Shown piece by piece: positions 52,705 to 62,393 of a stretch of 64,000 nt of DNA; the stretch's first letter is position 1, and each line of letters opens with the position of its first letter. The notes under the pieces are model-generated. The model searched no databases. It was not told the origin of the DNA and saw only the letters and a program-made list of their open reading frames with translations. Location: the NCBI RefSeq assembly GCF_019429535.1, contig NZ_JAHXZM010000008.1, positions 54,441 to 118,440 of the forward strand, given 5' to 3'. The DNA comes from Sphingomonas citricola (GTDB taxonomy: Bacteria; Pseudomonadota; Alphaproteobacteria; Sphingomonadales; Sphingomonadaceae). The position numbers and the translations under genes are program-made.

Positions 52705-52976
52705 GATCCATCTCCTGCCGCTAGTTTATAGCTAGATCGTTAAATCTCTATAGAGATTATTTACAATGGGAACTTGTAGCGCCTTCGAGCGTGCCGAGCG
52801 AACGGCGGCTTCTGAAAGGGCATGCCGCTAGCTGACTGATCCTAAACCGTCGCTCGCTGGCGATCAAATTTCTGCGCAGGGGAGACATGACATGCCGTCC
52901 AAGAATAGTGCCTAACCATCTCGATGACTACGTCTCGGCGTTGCACTCAATCGACCGCCAACGATCGATGGTGGCT
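52705..52976. other. Intergenic region between the small membrane gene and rfbA
   Basis: About 270 bp containing the promoter of the small membrane peptide and the 3' flank of the rfb operon. The first 60 bp are A+T-rich. No terminator of standard form is visible behind rfbA. Confidence 0.4.
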
Positions 52977-53846
52977 TCAGCCCTGCTCCACTGCGCGCAG
53001 GATGGCGCGTCCGTAGGCGGTTTTCTTGAACCGCTCACCTGCGGCACGCGCTTGGTCGGCGGAGATAAAGCCCATTTCGAACGCGATCTCCTCGAGACAG
53101 GCGATCTGAACGCCCTGGCGGTGCTGGAGCGTGCGGACGAACTCGCCGGCTTCAAGCAGGCTGTCATGCGTGCCGGTGTCGAGCCAGGCATAACCGCGCC
53201 CCATCTGCTCGACGAATAGATCGCCCGCCTCTAGGTAGATGCGGTTCAGGTCGGTGATCTCGAGCTCGCCGCGCGCGCTCGGCTTCAGGTTGCGCGCGAA
53301 CTCGACGACGCGGTTGTCGTAGAAGTAGAGGCCGGTCACCGCGTGGTTCGACTTCGGCTGGGCGGGTTTCTCCTCCAGGCTGACTGCGCGGCCGCCTTCG
53401 CCGAACTCGACCACGCCGTAGCGCTCGGGATCCTCGACCTGGTAAGAGAACACCGTCGCGCAGCCTTTCCGCGCGACCGCATTTTTCAGCAGGTCGGTCA
53501 GGTGCGCGCCGAAGAAGATGTTGTCACCGAGCACCAGCGCGACGTCGTCGTCGCCGATGAAGTCCGCGCCGATCGTGAACGCCTGCGCCAGCCCATCGGG
53601 GCTCGGTTGTTCGGCGTAGGCGATCGAGATGCCGAAGGCGGAGCCGTCCTCGAACAGCCGGCGGTAATTGTCGAGATACTCAGGCGACGAGATGATCAGC
53701 ACGTCGCGGATGCCGGCGAGCATCAGCACCGACAGCGGGTAATAGATCATCGGCTTGTCGTAGACGGGCAAGAGCTGCTTGTTGACCGCCAGCGTCGCCG
53801 GGTGGAGCCGCGTGCCCGAGCCGCCCGCGAGAATGATGCCCTTCAC
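52977..53846 (-). CDS. rfbA: Glucose-1-phosphate thymidylyltransferase
   Basis: 289 residues with the RmlA signature [20 protein letters not shown] followed by [20 protein letters not shown], then [14 protein letters not shown] and [16 protein letters not shown]. It makes dTDP-glucose, the first step to dTDP-L-rhamnose, in the cytoplasm. It is the last gene of the minus-strand rfbC-B-D-A operon and overlaps rfbD by 4 nt. Confidence 0.97.
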   Translation of the reverse strand: MKGIILAGGSGTRLHPATLAVNKQLLPVYDKPMIYYPLSVLMLAGIRDVLIISSPEYLDNYRRLFEDGSAFGISIAYAEQPSPDGLAQAFTIGADFIGDDDVALVLGDNIFFGAHLTDLLKNAVARKGCATVFSYQVEDPERYGVVEFGEGGRAVSLEEKPAQPKSNHAVTGLYFYDNRVVEFARNLKPSARGELEITDLNRIYLEAGDLFVEQMGRGYAWLDTGTHDSLLEAGEFVRTLQHRQGVQIACLEEIAFEMGFISADQARAAGERFKKTAYGRAILRAVEQG

Positions 53847-54784
53847 TTCACGTCTCCGATCAGGTCGTTCAGAATGTCGCCGAGCGCGTCCTGCCAGGGG
53901 CGGGGTGCGATACCGTAGGCCTCCTGAATCGCCTGGTGGCTGAGCAGCGAGTTGGCCGGGCGCTTGGCCGGGGTGGGGTATTCGGCGGTGGTGATGCCGG
54001 CGACTTCGGCCGAGGCACCGCCGCGCGCCGCGGACTGGCGGAAGATCTCGCGCGCGAAGCCCGCCCAGGTCACTTCGCCCGCGTTGGAGAAGTGGAACGT
54101 TCCGGTCGGCGCGTCCGGGTCCGCGATCAGCCGGAGCGTGATCGTCTGGAGCGCCTGCGCGAGGTCGGCCGCGCTGGTGGGCGAGCCGCGCTGGTCGTCG
54201 ACGACGCGCAACGTCGGGTTGGTCGCGGCGACGCGCAGCATCGTCTTCACGAAATTGTTGCCGTGCGCCGAGACGACCCAGGCGGTGCGCACGATCGCGT
54301 GGCGCGCGCCCGAGGTACGGACCGCGAGCTCGCCGCCCAGCTTCGACGCGCCATAGACGCCGAGCGGCGCGACCGCGTCGTCAACCTGCCACGCGCCTGC
54401 CTTGTCGCCGGCGAAGACATAGTCGGTCGACACCTGGACGAGCGGGATGTTGGCGTCCGCACACGCCTTGCCGAACGCCGCGGGTGCCATCGCGTTGACG
54501 GCCCAGGCGGTAACGAGGTCGTTCTCGGCCTTGTCGACCGCGGTATAGGCAGCACCGTTGATCACGGCCGCGAACGGTTGCCCGTCGTGCCCGGCCGCGA
54601 CGCGCGCCTCGACCGCAGCGGTGTCGGTCAGGTCGAGGTCGGCGACGTCGATCGCCACCACCTGCACGCCCGCGGGCCAGGTGAGCCGCTGGAGCTCGGT
54701 GCCGAGCTGGCCGTTCGCGCCGGTGACGAGGATGGCACCTGTCGCCGTGTCGCCTTGTCGGCTCGTCGACGTGTCGACAGACAT
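53843..54784 (-). CDS. rfbD: dTDP-4-dehydrorhamnose reductase
   Basis: 313 residues from the ATG at 54784, which shares one base with the rfbB stop codon (TAATG); the longer frame to 54862 lies inside rfbB. The extended-SDR motifs are clear: [27 protein letters not shown] and YGASKLGGE with catalytic Tyr and Lys. It reduces dTDP-4-keto-L-rhamnose to dTDP-L-rhamnose with NADPH, the last step of the pathway. The first 25 residues before ILVTG are a polar extension. Confidence 0.95.
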   Translation of the reverse strand: MSVDTSTSRQGDTATGAILVTGANGQLGTELQRLTWPAGVQVVAIDVADLDLTDTAAVEARVAAGHDGQPFAAVINGAAYTAVDKAENDLVTAWAVNAMAPAAFGKACADANIPLVQVSTDYVFAGDKAGAWQVDDAVAPLGVYGASKLGGELAVRTSGARHAIVRTAWVVSAHGNNFVKTMLRVAATNPTLRVVDDQRGSPTSAADLAQALQTITLRLIADPDAPTGTFHFSNAGEVTWAGFAREIFRQSAARGGASAEVAGITTAEYPTPAKRPANSLLSHQAIQEAYGIAPRPWQDALGDILNDLIGDVK

Positions 54785-55836
54785 TATGCCGCGACCCCGC
54801 GGCGCTCGGACGCCTTGGCCGCGACTAGCGGGCGCCACCAATCCTCGTTGGCGAGATACCATTCCACCGTCTTGCGGATGCCGCTCTCGAACGTCTCCTG
54901 CGGGTACCAGCCGAGCTCGTCGCCGATGCGGGATGCGTCGATCGCGTAACGCTTGTCGTGGCCGGGGCGGTCGGCAACCTCGCTCATCTGCTCGGCATAG
55001 GGACGGCCGTCGGCGCGCGGGCGCAGCTCGTCAAGGATCGAGCAGAGCGTGCGCACGACCTCGATGTTCTGCCGCTCGTTGTGCCCGCCGACATTGTAGG
55101 TGCGCCCGACCTCACCGCGCTCGAACACTGCCTGCAATGCGCGGACGTGGTCCTCGACGAACAGCCAGTCGCGCACCTGGTCGCCCTTGCCGTAAATCGG
55201 CAGCGGCTCGACATCCAACGCCTTGGCGATCATCAGCGGGATCAGCTTCTCAGGGAAGTGATACGGCCCGTAATTGTTCGAGCAATTGGTGATCAGCACC
55301 GGCAGCCCGAAGGTATGACCCCAGGCGCTTACCAAATGGTCCGACCCTGCCTTCGACGCCGAATAGGGCGAGCGCGGATCATAAGGCGTGTCCTCGGTGA
55401 ACAGACCCGTCTCGCCTAATGTCCCATAAACCTCGTCGGTCGAGATGTGGTGGAAACGGAAAGCCGCGCGGGCGTCCTCGTCGAGCCCAAGCCAATAAGC
55501 GCGCGCCTCGGCGAGCATCGTGTAGGTGCCGACCACGTTGGTCTGAACGAACGCGCCGGGTCCGTCGATCGAGCGATCGACGTGGCTCTCGGCCGCCAGG
55601 TGCGTGATCACGTCGGGCTTGAACTCGGTGATCGCGCTGCGCACCGCATCGGCGTCGCAGATGTCACCCTGTACGAAGCGGTAGCGGTTTGAGTCCGCGA
55701 CACGCTCCACGGTCGACAGCGTGCCGGCATAGGTCAGCTTGTCGAAGTTGAGCACTTCATGCTCGGTATTCTCAATCAGGTGACGGACGAGCGCCGAGCC
55801 GATGAAGCCGGCCCCGCCGGTGACGAAGATACGCAT
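54784..55836 (-). CDS. rfbB: dTDP-glucose 4,6-dehydratase
   Basis: 350 residues. The N-terminal Rossmann motif is [16 protein letters not shown]; the active site shows [12 protein letters not shown] and [15 protein letters not shown], and the [14 protein letters not shown] stretch is diagnostic for RmlB. It turns dTDP-glucose into dTDP-4-keto-6-deoxyglucose. The stop overlaps the start of rfbD; rfbC starts 12 bp upstream of its ATG. A terminal tail of about 10 residues ([11 protein letters not shown]) is variable in the family. Confidence 0.97.
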   Translation of the reverse strand: MRIFVTGGAGFIGSALVRHLIENTEHEVLNFDKLTYAGTLSTVERVADSNRYRFVQGDICDADAVRSAITEFKPDVITHLAAESHVDRSIDGPGAFVQTNVVGTYTMLAEARAYWLGLDEDARAAFRFHHISTDEVYGTLGETGLFTEDTPYDPRSPYSASKAGSDHLVSAWGHTFGLPVLITNCSNNYGPYHFPEKLIPLMIAKALDVEPLPIYGKGDQVRDWLFVEDHVRALQAVFERGEVGRTYNVGGHNERQNIEVVRTLCSILDELRPRADGRPYAEQMSEVADRPGHDKRYAIDASRIGDELGWYPQETFESGIRKTVEWYLANEDWWRPLVAAKASERRGVAA

Positions 55837-55848
55837 CGATACTATCCT

Positions 55849-56406
55849 TCAGGCGAGGGGCTGGAGCGGGTTGCCGTCATAGGGGAACGGGCTGTCGAAG
55901 TCGGCGAGCGCGGGCTGCACCTTGTCCTTGTCGCTGAGTTCGGGCGTCATGCCCGCCGGCATCGGCCAGCCGATCCCGGCACTGTCCCAGCGGATGCCGC
56001 CATCGGCCTCGGGCGCGTAGGTGTCGGAACATTTGTAGGTCACCTCGCAGTCCGGCTCGAGCGTGACGAAACCGTGCGCAAAACCTACGGGAATGAACAG
56101 CTGATGCCCGTTCTCGGCCGACAACTCGGCACCGACCCATTGGCCATAGGTCGGTGAGCCCTTGCGCACGTCAACCGCGACATCCCAGATCCGCCCGCGA
56201 ATGCAGCGCACGAGCTTGTCCTGACCGCGCGGAGGCGCCTGGAAGTGCAGCCCGCGCAGCGTGTAGGCGGGGACCGATAGAGAATGGTTGTCCTGCACGA
56301 AGGTGCACGTGATGCCGAGCTTGGCGAACGCCGGCTCGGAATACACCTCGGTGAACCAGCCGCGGGCATCGCCAAAACGGCGGGGTTTGATCAGTTGGAC
56401 GGACAT
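55849..56406 (-). CDS. rfbC: dTDP-4-dehydrorhamnose 3,5-epimerase
   Basis: 185 residues from the ATG at 56406, the usual length; the frame runs further upstream to 56784 but that part is not like RmlC. Motifs: FGDARGWFTEVY, the catalytic LRGLHFQAPP (His54), RCIRGRIWDVAVDVRKGSPT and a SDTYAPEADGGIRWD tail with the active-site Tyr. It epimerises C3 and C5 of the dTDP-keto-sugar. It is the first gene of the rfbCBDA operon; its promoter lies in the region towards the divergent gene at 56573. Confidence 0.96.
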   Translation of the reverse strand: MSVQLIKPRRFGDARGWFTEVYSEPAFAKLGITCTFVQDNHSLSVPAYTLRGLHFQAPPRGQDKLVRCIRGRIWDVAVDVRKGSPTYGQWVGAELSAENGHQLFIPVGFAHGFVTLEPDCEVTYKCSDTYAPEADGGIRWDSAGIGWPMPAGMTPELSDKDKVQPALADFDSPFPYDGNPLQPLA

Positions 56407-56572
56407 GGGCGCGCCTTCTATTGCGGCGTTGCGGGAACGGCAATGAGGCTGAGTGGGATTGCCCGCGTTGCGGTATTTGCCGCTTTTCAATACAGCGGCG
56501 ATCCATTGCGGTAACGCGTAGCGAATTGATTGCTCAAATTCGTTGTTGCTGCGGCATTCCAAGGAGTTGGTG

Positions 56573-57799
56573 TTGCAGCCGCGTTCGTTTGTTAAGCCTG
56601 GATTGATCCTGCTCCTAGGGCTCCTGATCGGCTGGGGCGTGCTGGCAGCGACAATCGATCGGGTGTTCGCTAACCGGGCGCCTGCACTTGCCTCGCAGTG
56701 GAACCCGGGCAGTGCAGACGCCAACGCTCGTCTCGGCGACACGTTGCTGCAAGGCGGTGATATTAAGGCAAATGCTGCCCGCATTGCCGCGCTCGCAGAT
56801 CGCTCGATCGGACGGCAGCCGATTAATCCTATAGCGGCACGCCTACGTGGTTTGGTCGCTGCCGCGCGCGGAGATGAAGGGCGTGCAACCGGGCTGGTCC
56901 ACTATGCGGAGGCCATGTCACGGCGGGATCTGCCGACGCAATTGTGGTTGATTGAAACCAACGTTGCACGCGGCGACGTGGATGCGGCGCTGCGCCACTA
57001 CAACCGTGCCCTGAAAACATCAGTCAGCGGCCGCAACCTGCTTTTCCCGATCCTGGCGCAGGCCGCGAACGATCGTGCGATCTGGGTGCCGCTCAGCCGC
57101 ATGCTCGCCGAGCGACCGCAATGGTGGCGCCCGTTCATGGTGCAGGCGGTTCAGCAAGGTAACAACCCCGACGCCTTGTACGCCTTCGCGCGCCGGCTTG
57201 GCATCGACCAACCAGGACGGCTCGACACCGGATTGTTGCAGGGTATCGAGAAGCGCTTGGTCGATCTGGGCGACTATCGCCGCAGCGCCGAGCTGTTCAA
57301 CCGTGCACACGGCCAACCCGTGGGCTCCAATCCTTTGCTGCGCAACGGCGGGTTCGAGCAACCGAGCGGGTTCGATCCGTTCGAGTGGAATTTGAAGGAC
57401 GAGCCCGATCTTGCCGCGGTGCGCCAGCCGAGCCCGCGTGCGCAGGGGGGCAGCGCGCTGTTCCTGACGGCAACGAACGGGCGCGGCGGTGATCTGGCGG
57501 TACAGTTGATCATGTTGGCACCTGGACGCTACGTCGTTGGAGCGACGGTGGGCGGGGTGTCAGGTGATCCGCTCGCCTTTCCGCACCTCGTCGTGCGCTG
57601 CGCGAAAGACGGGCGCGAGATCGTGAACACCCCCTTCCCCGCCGCGCCGAACGACGGCCGGGCGTGGCGCACCGGGTTTACGGTACCCGCCGGCTGCGCG
57701 GCACAGCGCATCGTCTTCCAGGCGACCGCCTCGCTGGATCCTTCCGACCTGACGCCGTGGATCGACAACATCACCATCCAACCGCAAGAAGGACGCTGA
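56573..57799 (+). CDS. Membrane-anchored tetratricopeptide-like protein of the polysaccharide block
   Basis: About 408 residues. AAGGAG at 56561 lies 6 nt before a TTG (56573) and 3 nt before a GTG (56570); no ATG fits, so a non-standard start is likely. One membrane helix (LILLLGLLIGWGVLAATI) is followed by a periplasmic helical-repeat region (about 50-260). A C-terminal beta domain of about 140 residues begins LLRNGGFEQPSGFDPFEWNL, like a carbohydrate-binding fold. It stops 1 nt before the Wzy-like gene. A role in organising polymer assembly or length is inferred from context. Confidence 0.8.
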   Translation: MQPRSFVKPGLILLLGLLIGWGVLAATIDRVFANRAPALASQWNPGSADANARLGDTLLQGGDIKANAARIAALADRSIGRQPINPIAARLRGLVAAARGDEGRATGLVHYAEAMSRRDLPTQLWLIETNVARGDVDAALRHYNRALKTSVSGRNLLFPILAQAANDRAIWVPLSRMLAERPQWWRPFMVQAVQQGNNPDALYAFARRLGIDQPGRLDTGLLQGIEKRLVDLGDYRRSAELFNRAHGQPVGSNPLLRNGGFEQPSGFDPFEWNLKDEPDLAAVRQPSPRAQGGSALFLTATNGRGGDLAVQLIMLAPGRYVVGATVGGVSGDPLAFPHLVVRCAKDGREIVNTPFPAAPNDGRAWRTGFTVPAGCAAQRIVFQATASLDPSDLTPWIDNITIQPQEGR

Positions 57800-57800
57800 C

Positions 57801-59261
57801 ATGGCGTCGCCCCGTCGTCACCGCGCACGCGCTCATCGTTCGGCCGCCACGCATGGCTGGCTCCCGTCCGCGCTACAGGGCCCGCTCGCGCAGACCGCCC
57901 CCTTTTACCTGCTGCTCCTGCTGCTCGTCGCCTGCGCACTGGGCGGTGGATCATCGTTCGCCGACGTTTATTCGCTGCTATACGTCCGGCCGATCGCGAT
58001 CGTCTGCTTCATCGCGGCGCTGCTGACCCCGACCGTTGCCGATTGGCGCACGTATCGCGCACCCTTGCTGCTGTTCGCGGTGTTTGCGCTGATGATGGCG
58101 GCTCAATTGATCCCGCTGCCGCCATCGGTCTGGACCGCGCTGCCCGGACGCGCACCCTACGTTTCGGCCGCGGCGCTGTCCGGCATCGCGCAACCGTGGC
58201 GGCCGATTTCGCTGACGCCCGACCTGACGCTCAACAGTCTCGCCGCCCTGATCGTGCCCGCCGCGGTACTGGCCGCCTTTATCAAGCTGACGCCCGTCCA
58301 GCGGCGCGCAATCGTGCTGGTGTTGATCGTCTTGTGCGGCCTGAGCGCTGCCCTAGGCGTGGCACAGTTCGCAGGCGGCAAGCGCAGTCTGCTCTACTGG
58401 TATCAGCGCACCTACCAGGGATATCCGGTCGGTTTCCTGTCCAATCGCAACCACCACGCGGTGTTGCTGGCGCTCGTATTTCCTGCGCTTCGCGTGTGGA
58501 CGCTGTCGGCAACCCAGAACAAGGCTTGGCGCGTGCGTCGGCAATGGGTCGCGCTTGCGCTGGGCGTGTTCACTCTCCCGGTGATCCTGGCGACCGGATC
58601 ACGCGCGGGAATGATGGTGACGCTGCTGAGCCTGGCGACCACCTTTGCGCTGTTTCCCGCCCGATCGGATCGCGAACGTGACCAGACCGCGGCACCGCGC
58701 TGGCACGGCCGATTGCTGCGCTTTGGCCTGCCGGCGGTGCTGCTGCTGCTGGTTGCGCTGACCTACGCGTTCGGTCGCGCCGCCTCGATCGACCGGTTCC
58801 TGTCGTTGTCGGCGCTCGATAGCGACCAACGGTTCCTGTACGCGCCGATCGTTCTCGCTATCGTCAAAGCCAATTTTCCCGTCGGCACCGGCTTCGGCAG
58901 TTTTGATCCGGTTTTCCGTCAATATGAGCCCGACGCGATCCTCAAGAGCAGCTTCTACAATCACGCGCATAATGAGCTGTTCGAACTAGCAATGATGGCG
59001 GGTTTGGCGGGTTTGCTGCTGTTGGTCGCGTTCCTGCTGTGGTGGGCGGTGCGGATGATCGCTGCGTTGCGGGTGCGTGGTGTCGCCGAAACCGATCTCG
59101 CGCGACTGGGCGGTGTGATCGTCGCCTTTATCCTGCTTGCCAGCTTGTTCGATTATCCGTTGCGCGCGCCGTTGATGGCGGCGGTGTTCACGCTCGGCTG
59201 CTGCCTGTTGTGCGAACGCCCGGGCACCGCGGCGAACACGGGCCGAACATCCCGGCTGTGA
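57801..59261 (+). CDS. O-antigen ligase/polymerase-like membrane protein (Wzy candidate 2)
   Basis: 486 residues with ten or more membrane segments. The Wzy_C-type region has GYPVGFLSNRNHHAVLLALV before a helix and a periplasmic loop with DSDQRFLYAPIVLAIVKANF and GTGFGSFDPVFRQYEPD, then NHAHNELFELAMMAG, the His-rich motif of O-antigen-ligase proteins. It should polymerise lipid-linked repeats made in the cytoplasm. It follows the anchored repeat protein by one base and precedes the Wza-like gene by about 110 bp. It differs clearly in sequence and composition from the island polymerase at 41295. Confidence 0.9.
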   Translation: MASPRRHRARAHRSAATHGWLPSALQGPLAQTAPFYLLLLLLVACALGGGSSFADVYSLLYVRPIAIVCFIAALLTPTVADWRTYRAPLLLFAVFALMMAAQLIPLPPSVWTALPGRAPYVSAAALSGIAQPWRPISLTPDLTLNSLAALIVPAAVLAAFIKLTPVQRRAIVLVLIVLCGLSAALGVAQFAGGKRSLLYWYQRTYQGYPVGFLSNRNHHAVLLALVFPALRVWTLSATQNKAWRVRRQWVALALGVFTLPVILATGSRAGMMVTLLSLATTFALFPARSDRERDQTAAPRWHGRLLRFGLPAVLLLLVALTYAFGRAASIDRFLSLSALDSDQRFLYAPIVLAIVKANFPVGTGFGSFDPVFRQYEPDAILKSSFYNHAHNELFELAMMAGLAGLLLLVAFLLWWAVRMIAALRVRGVAETDLARLGGVIVAFILLASLFDYPLRAPLMAAVFTLGCCLLCERPGTAANTGRTSRL

Positions 59262-59370
59262 CTTCCTTGCATGGCCGGTCTCATCATCGGCGCAGCCTAC
59301 ATTGCCACAATGGGGAAGCTGCCATAGAGGGTGAACATATGTCCCCGGTGCCCAGGAGCCCGCCTCCCCG

Positions 59371-60081
59371 ATGAAGTTCTCCCTTGTCACGGCTACGTTG
59401 ATCGCGCTGATCGGCGTCAGCGGGTGTGCCGAAGACCGGTTCGTTGGCCGCCCCGGATTGACTGTCGTGCAGCAGGGCGCCCTACCCGAACCGCTCGCCA
59501 CCGATCTTGTGTCGGCGTCGCGTCCGCAGGTGCTCGGACCGTTTGATCAATTGTCGGTCGACGTGTTCGGCTTGCCCGAATTCAGCCGCACGGTGACGAT
59601 CGATCGCAGCGGCAATATTTCCTTGCCGCTGGCAGGCGAGATCCCGGCCGCGGGGAAGACACCGACCCAATTGGCCCAAGCGGTGACGCAGAGCCTGCGC
59701 GCCAATTACGTGCGCGACCCGCGCGTCACGATCAACGTCACCCAGGTCGTTAGTCAGGTTCTGACGGTATCGGGTCAGGTGCGTCAGCCCGGACTCTACC
59801 CGGTGACCGGGCGCATGACGCTGCTGCGTGCGATCGCGCGCGCGCAGGGCGTGTCGGACGTCGCACGCGAAGACCTCGTGCTGGTGTTCCGGCGCGTGAA
59901 CGGCCGCGACACGGTGGGCTTGTACGATCTGCGCGCGATCCAGCAGGGCATTTACGCCGATCCCGAGGTGTTCGCGAACGACGTCGTGCAGGTCGATGAA
60001 TCTCGCGCGCGTCGCCTCTTCAACCTGGCCATTGCGTCGTCGGGGCTGATTGCCGGCCCGCTGATCGCGATCCTGAACTGA
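59371..60081 (+). CDS. Polysaccharide export lipoprotein (Wza/GumB-type)
   Basis: 236 residues with a lipobox (GVSGCAEDR, Cys19). The Poly_export domain covers about 50-125 (LGPFDQLSVDVFGLPEFSR, then AGEIPAAGKTP), followed by an SLBB-like domain with VLTVSGQVRQPGLYPVTGR. The C-terminal helix LAIASSGLIAGPLIAIL would cross the outer membrane. It should form the channel through which the polymer leaves. At 236 residues it is shorter than E. coli Wza (about 380), like GumB/GelD-type exporters of sphingomonads and xanthomonads. It is followed 23 bp later by the Wzc-like gene. Confidence 0.93.
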   Translation: MKFSLVTATLIALIGVSGCAEDRFVGRPGLTVVQQGALPEPLATDLVSASRPQVLGPFDQLSVDVFGLPEFSRTVTIDRSGNISLPLAGEIPAAGKTPTQLAQAVTQSLRANYVRDPRVTINVTQVVSQVLTVSGQVRQPGLYPVTGRMTLLRAIARAQGVSDVAREDLVLVFRRVNGRDTVGLYDLRAIQQGIYADPEVFANDVVQVDESRARRLFNLAIASSGLIAGPLIAILN

Positions 60082-60104
60082 TCCTGCGGAAAGCTGGCGG
60101 AGCA

Positions 60105-62312
60105 ATGAACAATCTATCTTTCAGGCCCGCTCCCGCATCCGCGGGAGGAGCGTTCCCGGTCGAGGTGGAGCTCGCCGATACGAACGCCAACAAGCGCTCG
60201 CTGATCGCCGATTATCTGTCGATCGCCAATCGGCGCAAATGGCTGATCCTGGGCACGACGGTCGGTTTCGTGCTCGCCGGGCTGCTGATCACCCTGTTCA
60301 TGACACCGCTTTACACGGCGTCGGCGACGATCGAGATCCAGCGCGAAACCAGCAACGTCGCCGAGGTTAAGGGCGAGGAGCGCACCCAGTCGAGCGTTGA
60401 TGCCGAATTCTACGAAACGCAGTACGGGCTGCTGCGCTCGCGCGCACTCGCCGAGCGCGTGGCGCGAACCTTGCGGCTGGGCGACGATCCGGCGTTCTTC
60501 GAAACCTTCGGCGTCACCGCCCCGGACGAGTGGTTTCGGAACGGCCGCGCGGTTCAGACGCCAGCGGTCCGCGAGGAACGTTTGAAAACGGCAGGCGGAC
60601 TGCTGCTCAAGAACATCAAGATCGAGCCCGAACGATTGTCGCGCCTGGTGGAGGTGAGCTTCACCAGCCCCGATCCGCAACTGTCCAAGCGCGTTGTCGA
60701 TGGCTGGTCGGAGAACTTCGTTCAAACCACGCTTGAGCGTCGCTACGCGGCGACATCCTACGCGCGCAAATTCCTCGAAGACCGACTTCAGCAACTGCGC
60801 GTTCGCATCGACCAGTCGGAACGCGCGCTTGTTGGCTATGCCGCCAATCAGAATATCGTCAACATTCCGGGCAACAGCGGCACGCAGGGCGAAAGCACCG
60901 GCGAACGGTCGCTCGTCGCGGACGATCTGGTCAACCTGAACCGCGAGCTGGCCACCGCAACCGCGGACCGCGTTCAAGCCGAGAGCCGGCTGGCGGGCAA
61001 CAGCAACGTGAAGGAAGCGCTCGACAATTCCACCACCAACACGTTGCGGGCGCGTCGTGCCGAACTGAACGCCGATTATGCGCGCATGCTTCAGCAATTC
61101 GCTCCCGATTATCCGCCGGCGAAGGCGCTGCGCGCCCAGATCGCGTCAATCGATGCTGCGCTGCGCGGTGAAACCGGGCGCGTCACGGACGTGCTGCGCC
61201 AGAATTACGACGCTGCGGTCACGCGCGAGAATGCGCTGGCAGCACAGGTCAAGCAGCTGACTGGGCGCGTGCTCGATTTCCGTCGTCGCAGCATCCAGTA
61301 CAACATCCTGCAGCGCGAGGTGGACACCAACCGCCAGCTCTACGACGCGCTGCTCCAGCGCTACAAGGAGATCGGCGTCGCAGGCGGCGTCGGCGTCAAC
61401 AACATCTCGGTGGTCGACGAGGCAGAGGTGCCCGGCGCTCCTTCGAGCCCGCGCTTGTTCTTCAACCTGGCATTGGCGCTGCTCGCCGGGCTGGTTGCGG
61501 GCTGCGGTATCGCACTGCTGCTCGAGCAGATCGACGAGGGTATCACCGATCCGATCGACGTGGAGCCGCTGCTCGGCATGCCGCTGATCGGCGTGACGCC
61601 GCGATTGAGCAACATCGAACCGCTCGACGCGCTGCAGGACTCCAAGTCGGCGCTGACCGAGGCTTACGCCTCCATCGCCGCCAACCTGGGTTTTGCCACG
61701 TCGCATGGTGTGCCGCGCAGCTTGGCGGTGACGAGCGCGCGTCCGGCCGAGGGCAAGAGCTCGACTAGCTACGCGCTGGCGCGATCACTGGCGCGGATCA
61801 ACCGGCGCGTGCTGCTGCTCGACGCCGACATGCGCTCACCCTCGGTCCATCACCTGTTGCACCAGCCGCTCGGCAACGGGCTCAGCAATTATCTGGCCGG
61901 CGATGACAACCTCGGCACGTTGGTGCGTACAACCGAGGTCGACCGGCTCTCGATCATGACTGCAGGCCCGCAGCCGCCCAGCACGCCCGAACTGCTGGCA
62001 GGCAATCGCCTAACCATTTTGCTCGAACAGCTGGCAACCGAATTCGACCACGTGGTGCTCGACCTTCCCCCGGTGATGGGGCTGGCAGACGCGCCGCTGA
62101 TCGCGAGCAAGGTGGAGGGGACGCTGATCGTCACCGCCGCGCACAGCACGCACAAGAACGTTGCGCGGCTGGCGGTTGGTCGCCTTCGCAGCGCGCACGC
62201 GCACCTGCTGGGTGCGGTGCTGTCGATGTTTGACTCCCGTCAGGCCAGCTATGGCTATGGCTATGGCTATGGCTACGGCGAGGGTTACGGCTACGGCGAC
62301 AAGGCCAAATAG
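60105..62312 (+). CDS. Polysaccharide co-polymerase and tyrosine autokinase (Wzc-like)
   Basis: 735 residues: Wzz domain with the first membrane helix (about 45-68), a long periplasmic coiled coil (about 195-400), a second helix near 450-470, and a cytoplasmic BY-kinase domain from about 530. The kinase has Walker A (SARPAEGKSSTSYALA), Walker A' (VLLLDADMRSPS) and Walker B (VVLDLPPVMG). The tail is a tyrosine cluster of YG repeats, the substrate for autophosphorylation, encoded by a run of TATGGC hexamers (62250-62279). It controls polymer length and export together with the upstream Wza-like protein. The cognate phosphatase is not in the window. Confidence 0.94.
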   Translation: MNNLSFRPAPASAGGAFPVEVELADTNANKRSLIADYLSIANRRKWLILGTTVGFVLAGLLITLFMTPLYTASATIEIQRETSNVAEVKGEERTQSSVDAEFYETQYGLLRSRALAERVARTLRLGDDPAFFETFGVTAPDEWFRNGRAVQTPAVREERLKTAGGLLLKNIKIEPERLSRLVEVSFTSPDPQLSKRVVDGWSENFVQTTLERRYAATSYARKFLEDRLQQLRVRIDQSERALVGYAANQNIVNIPGNSGTQGESTGERSLVADDLVNLNRELATATADRVQAESRLAGNSNVKEALDNSTTNTLRARRAELNADYARMLQQFAPDYPPAKALRAQIASIDAALRGETGRVTDVLRQNYDAAVTRENALAAQVKQLTGRVLDFRRRSIQYNILQREVDTNRQLYDALLQRYKEIGVAGGVGVNNISVVDEAEVPGAPSSPRLFFNLALALLAGLVAGCGIALLLEQIDEGITDPIDVEPLLGMPLIGVTPRLSNIEPLDALQDSKSALTEAYASIAANLGFATSHGVPRSLAVTSARPAEGKSSTSYALARSLARINRRVLLLDADMRSPSVHHLLHQPLGNGLSNYLAGDDNLGTLVRTTEVDRLSIMTAGPQPPSTPELLAGNRLTILLEQLATEFDHVVLDLPPVMGLADAPLIASKVEGTLIVTAAHSTHKNVARLAVGRLRSAHAHLLGAVLSMFDSRQASYGYGYGYGYGEGYGYGDKAK

Positions 62313-62393
62313 GAGCAGGAACCTGGCAGGCGGCGCGACCACACGCACGCGTCCGCCTGCGTCTCGCCCCGCAGCGCATCAGGAACACCGATC

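Noticed and set aside
56407..56784. N-terminal extension of rfbC
   Set aside because: The upstream 126 codons have no similarity to RmlC, run over the divergent promoter region, and the ATG at 56406 gives the normal family length.
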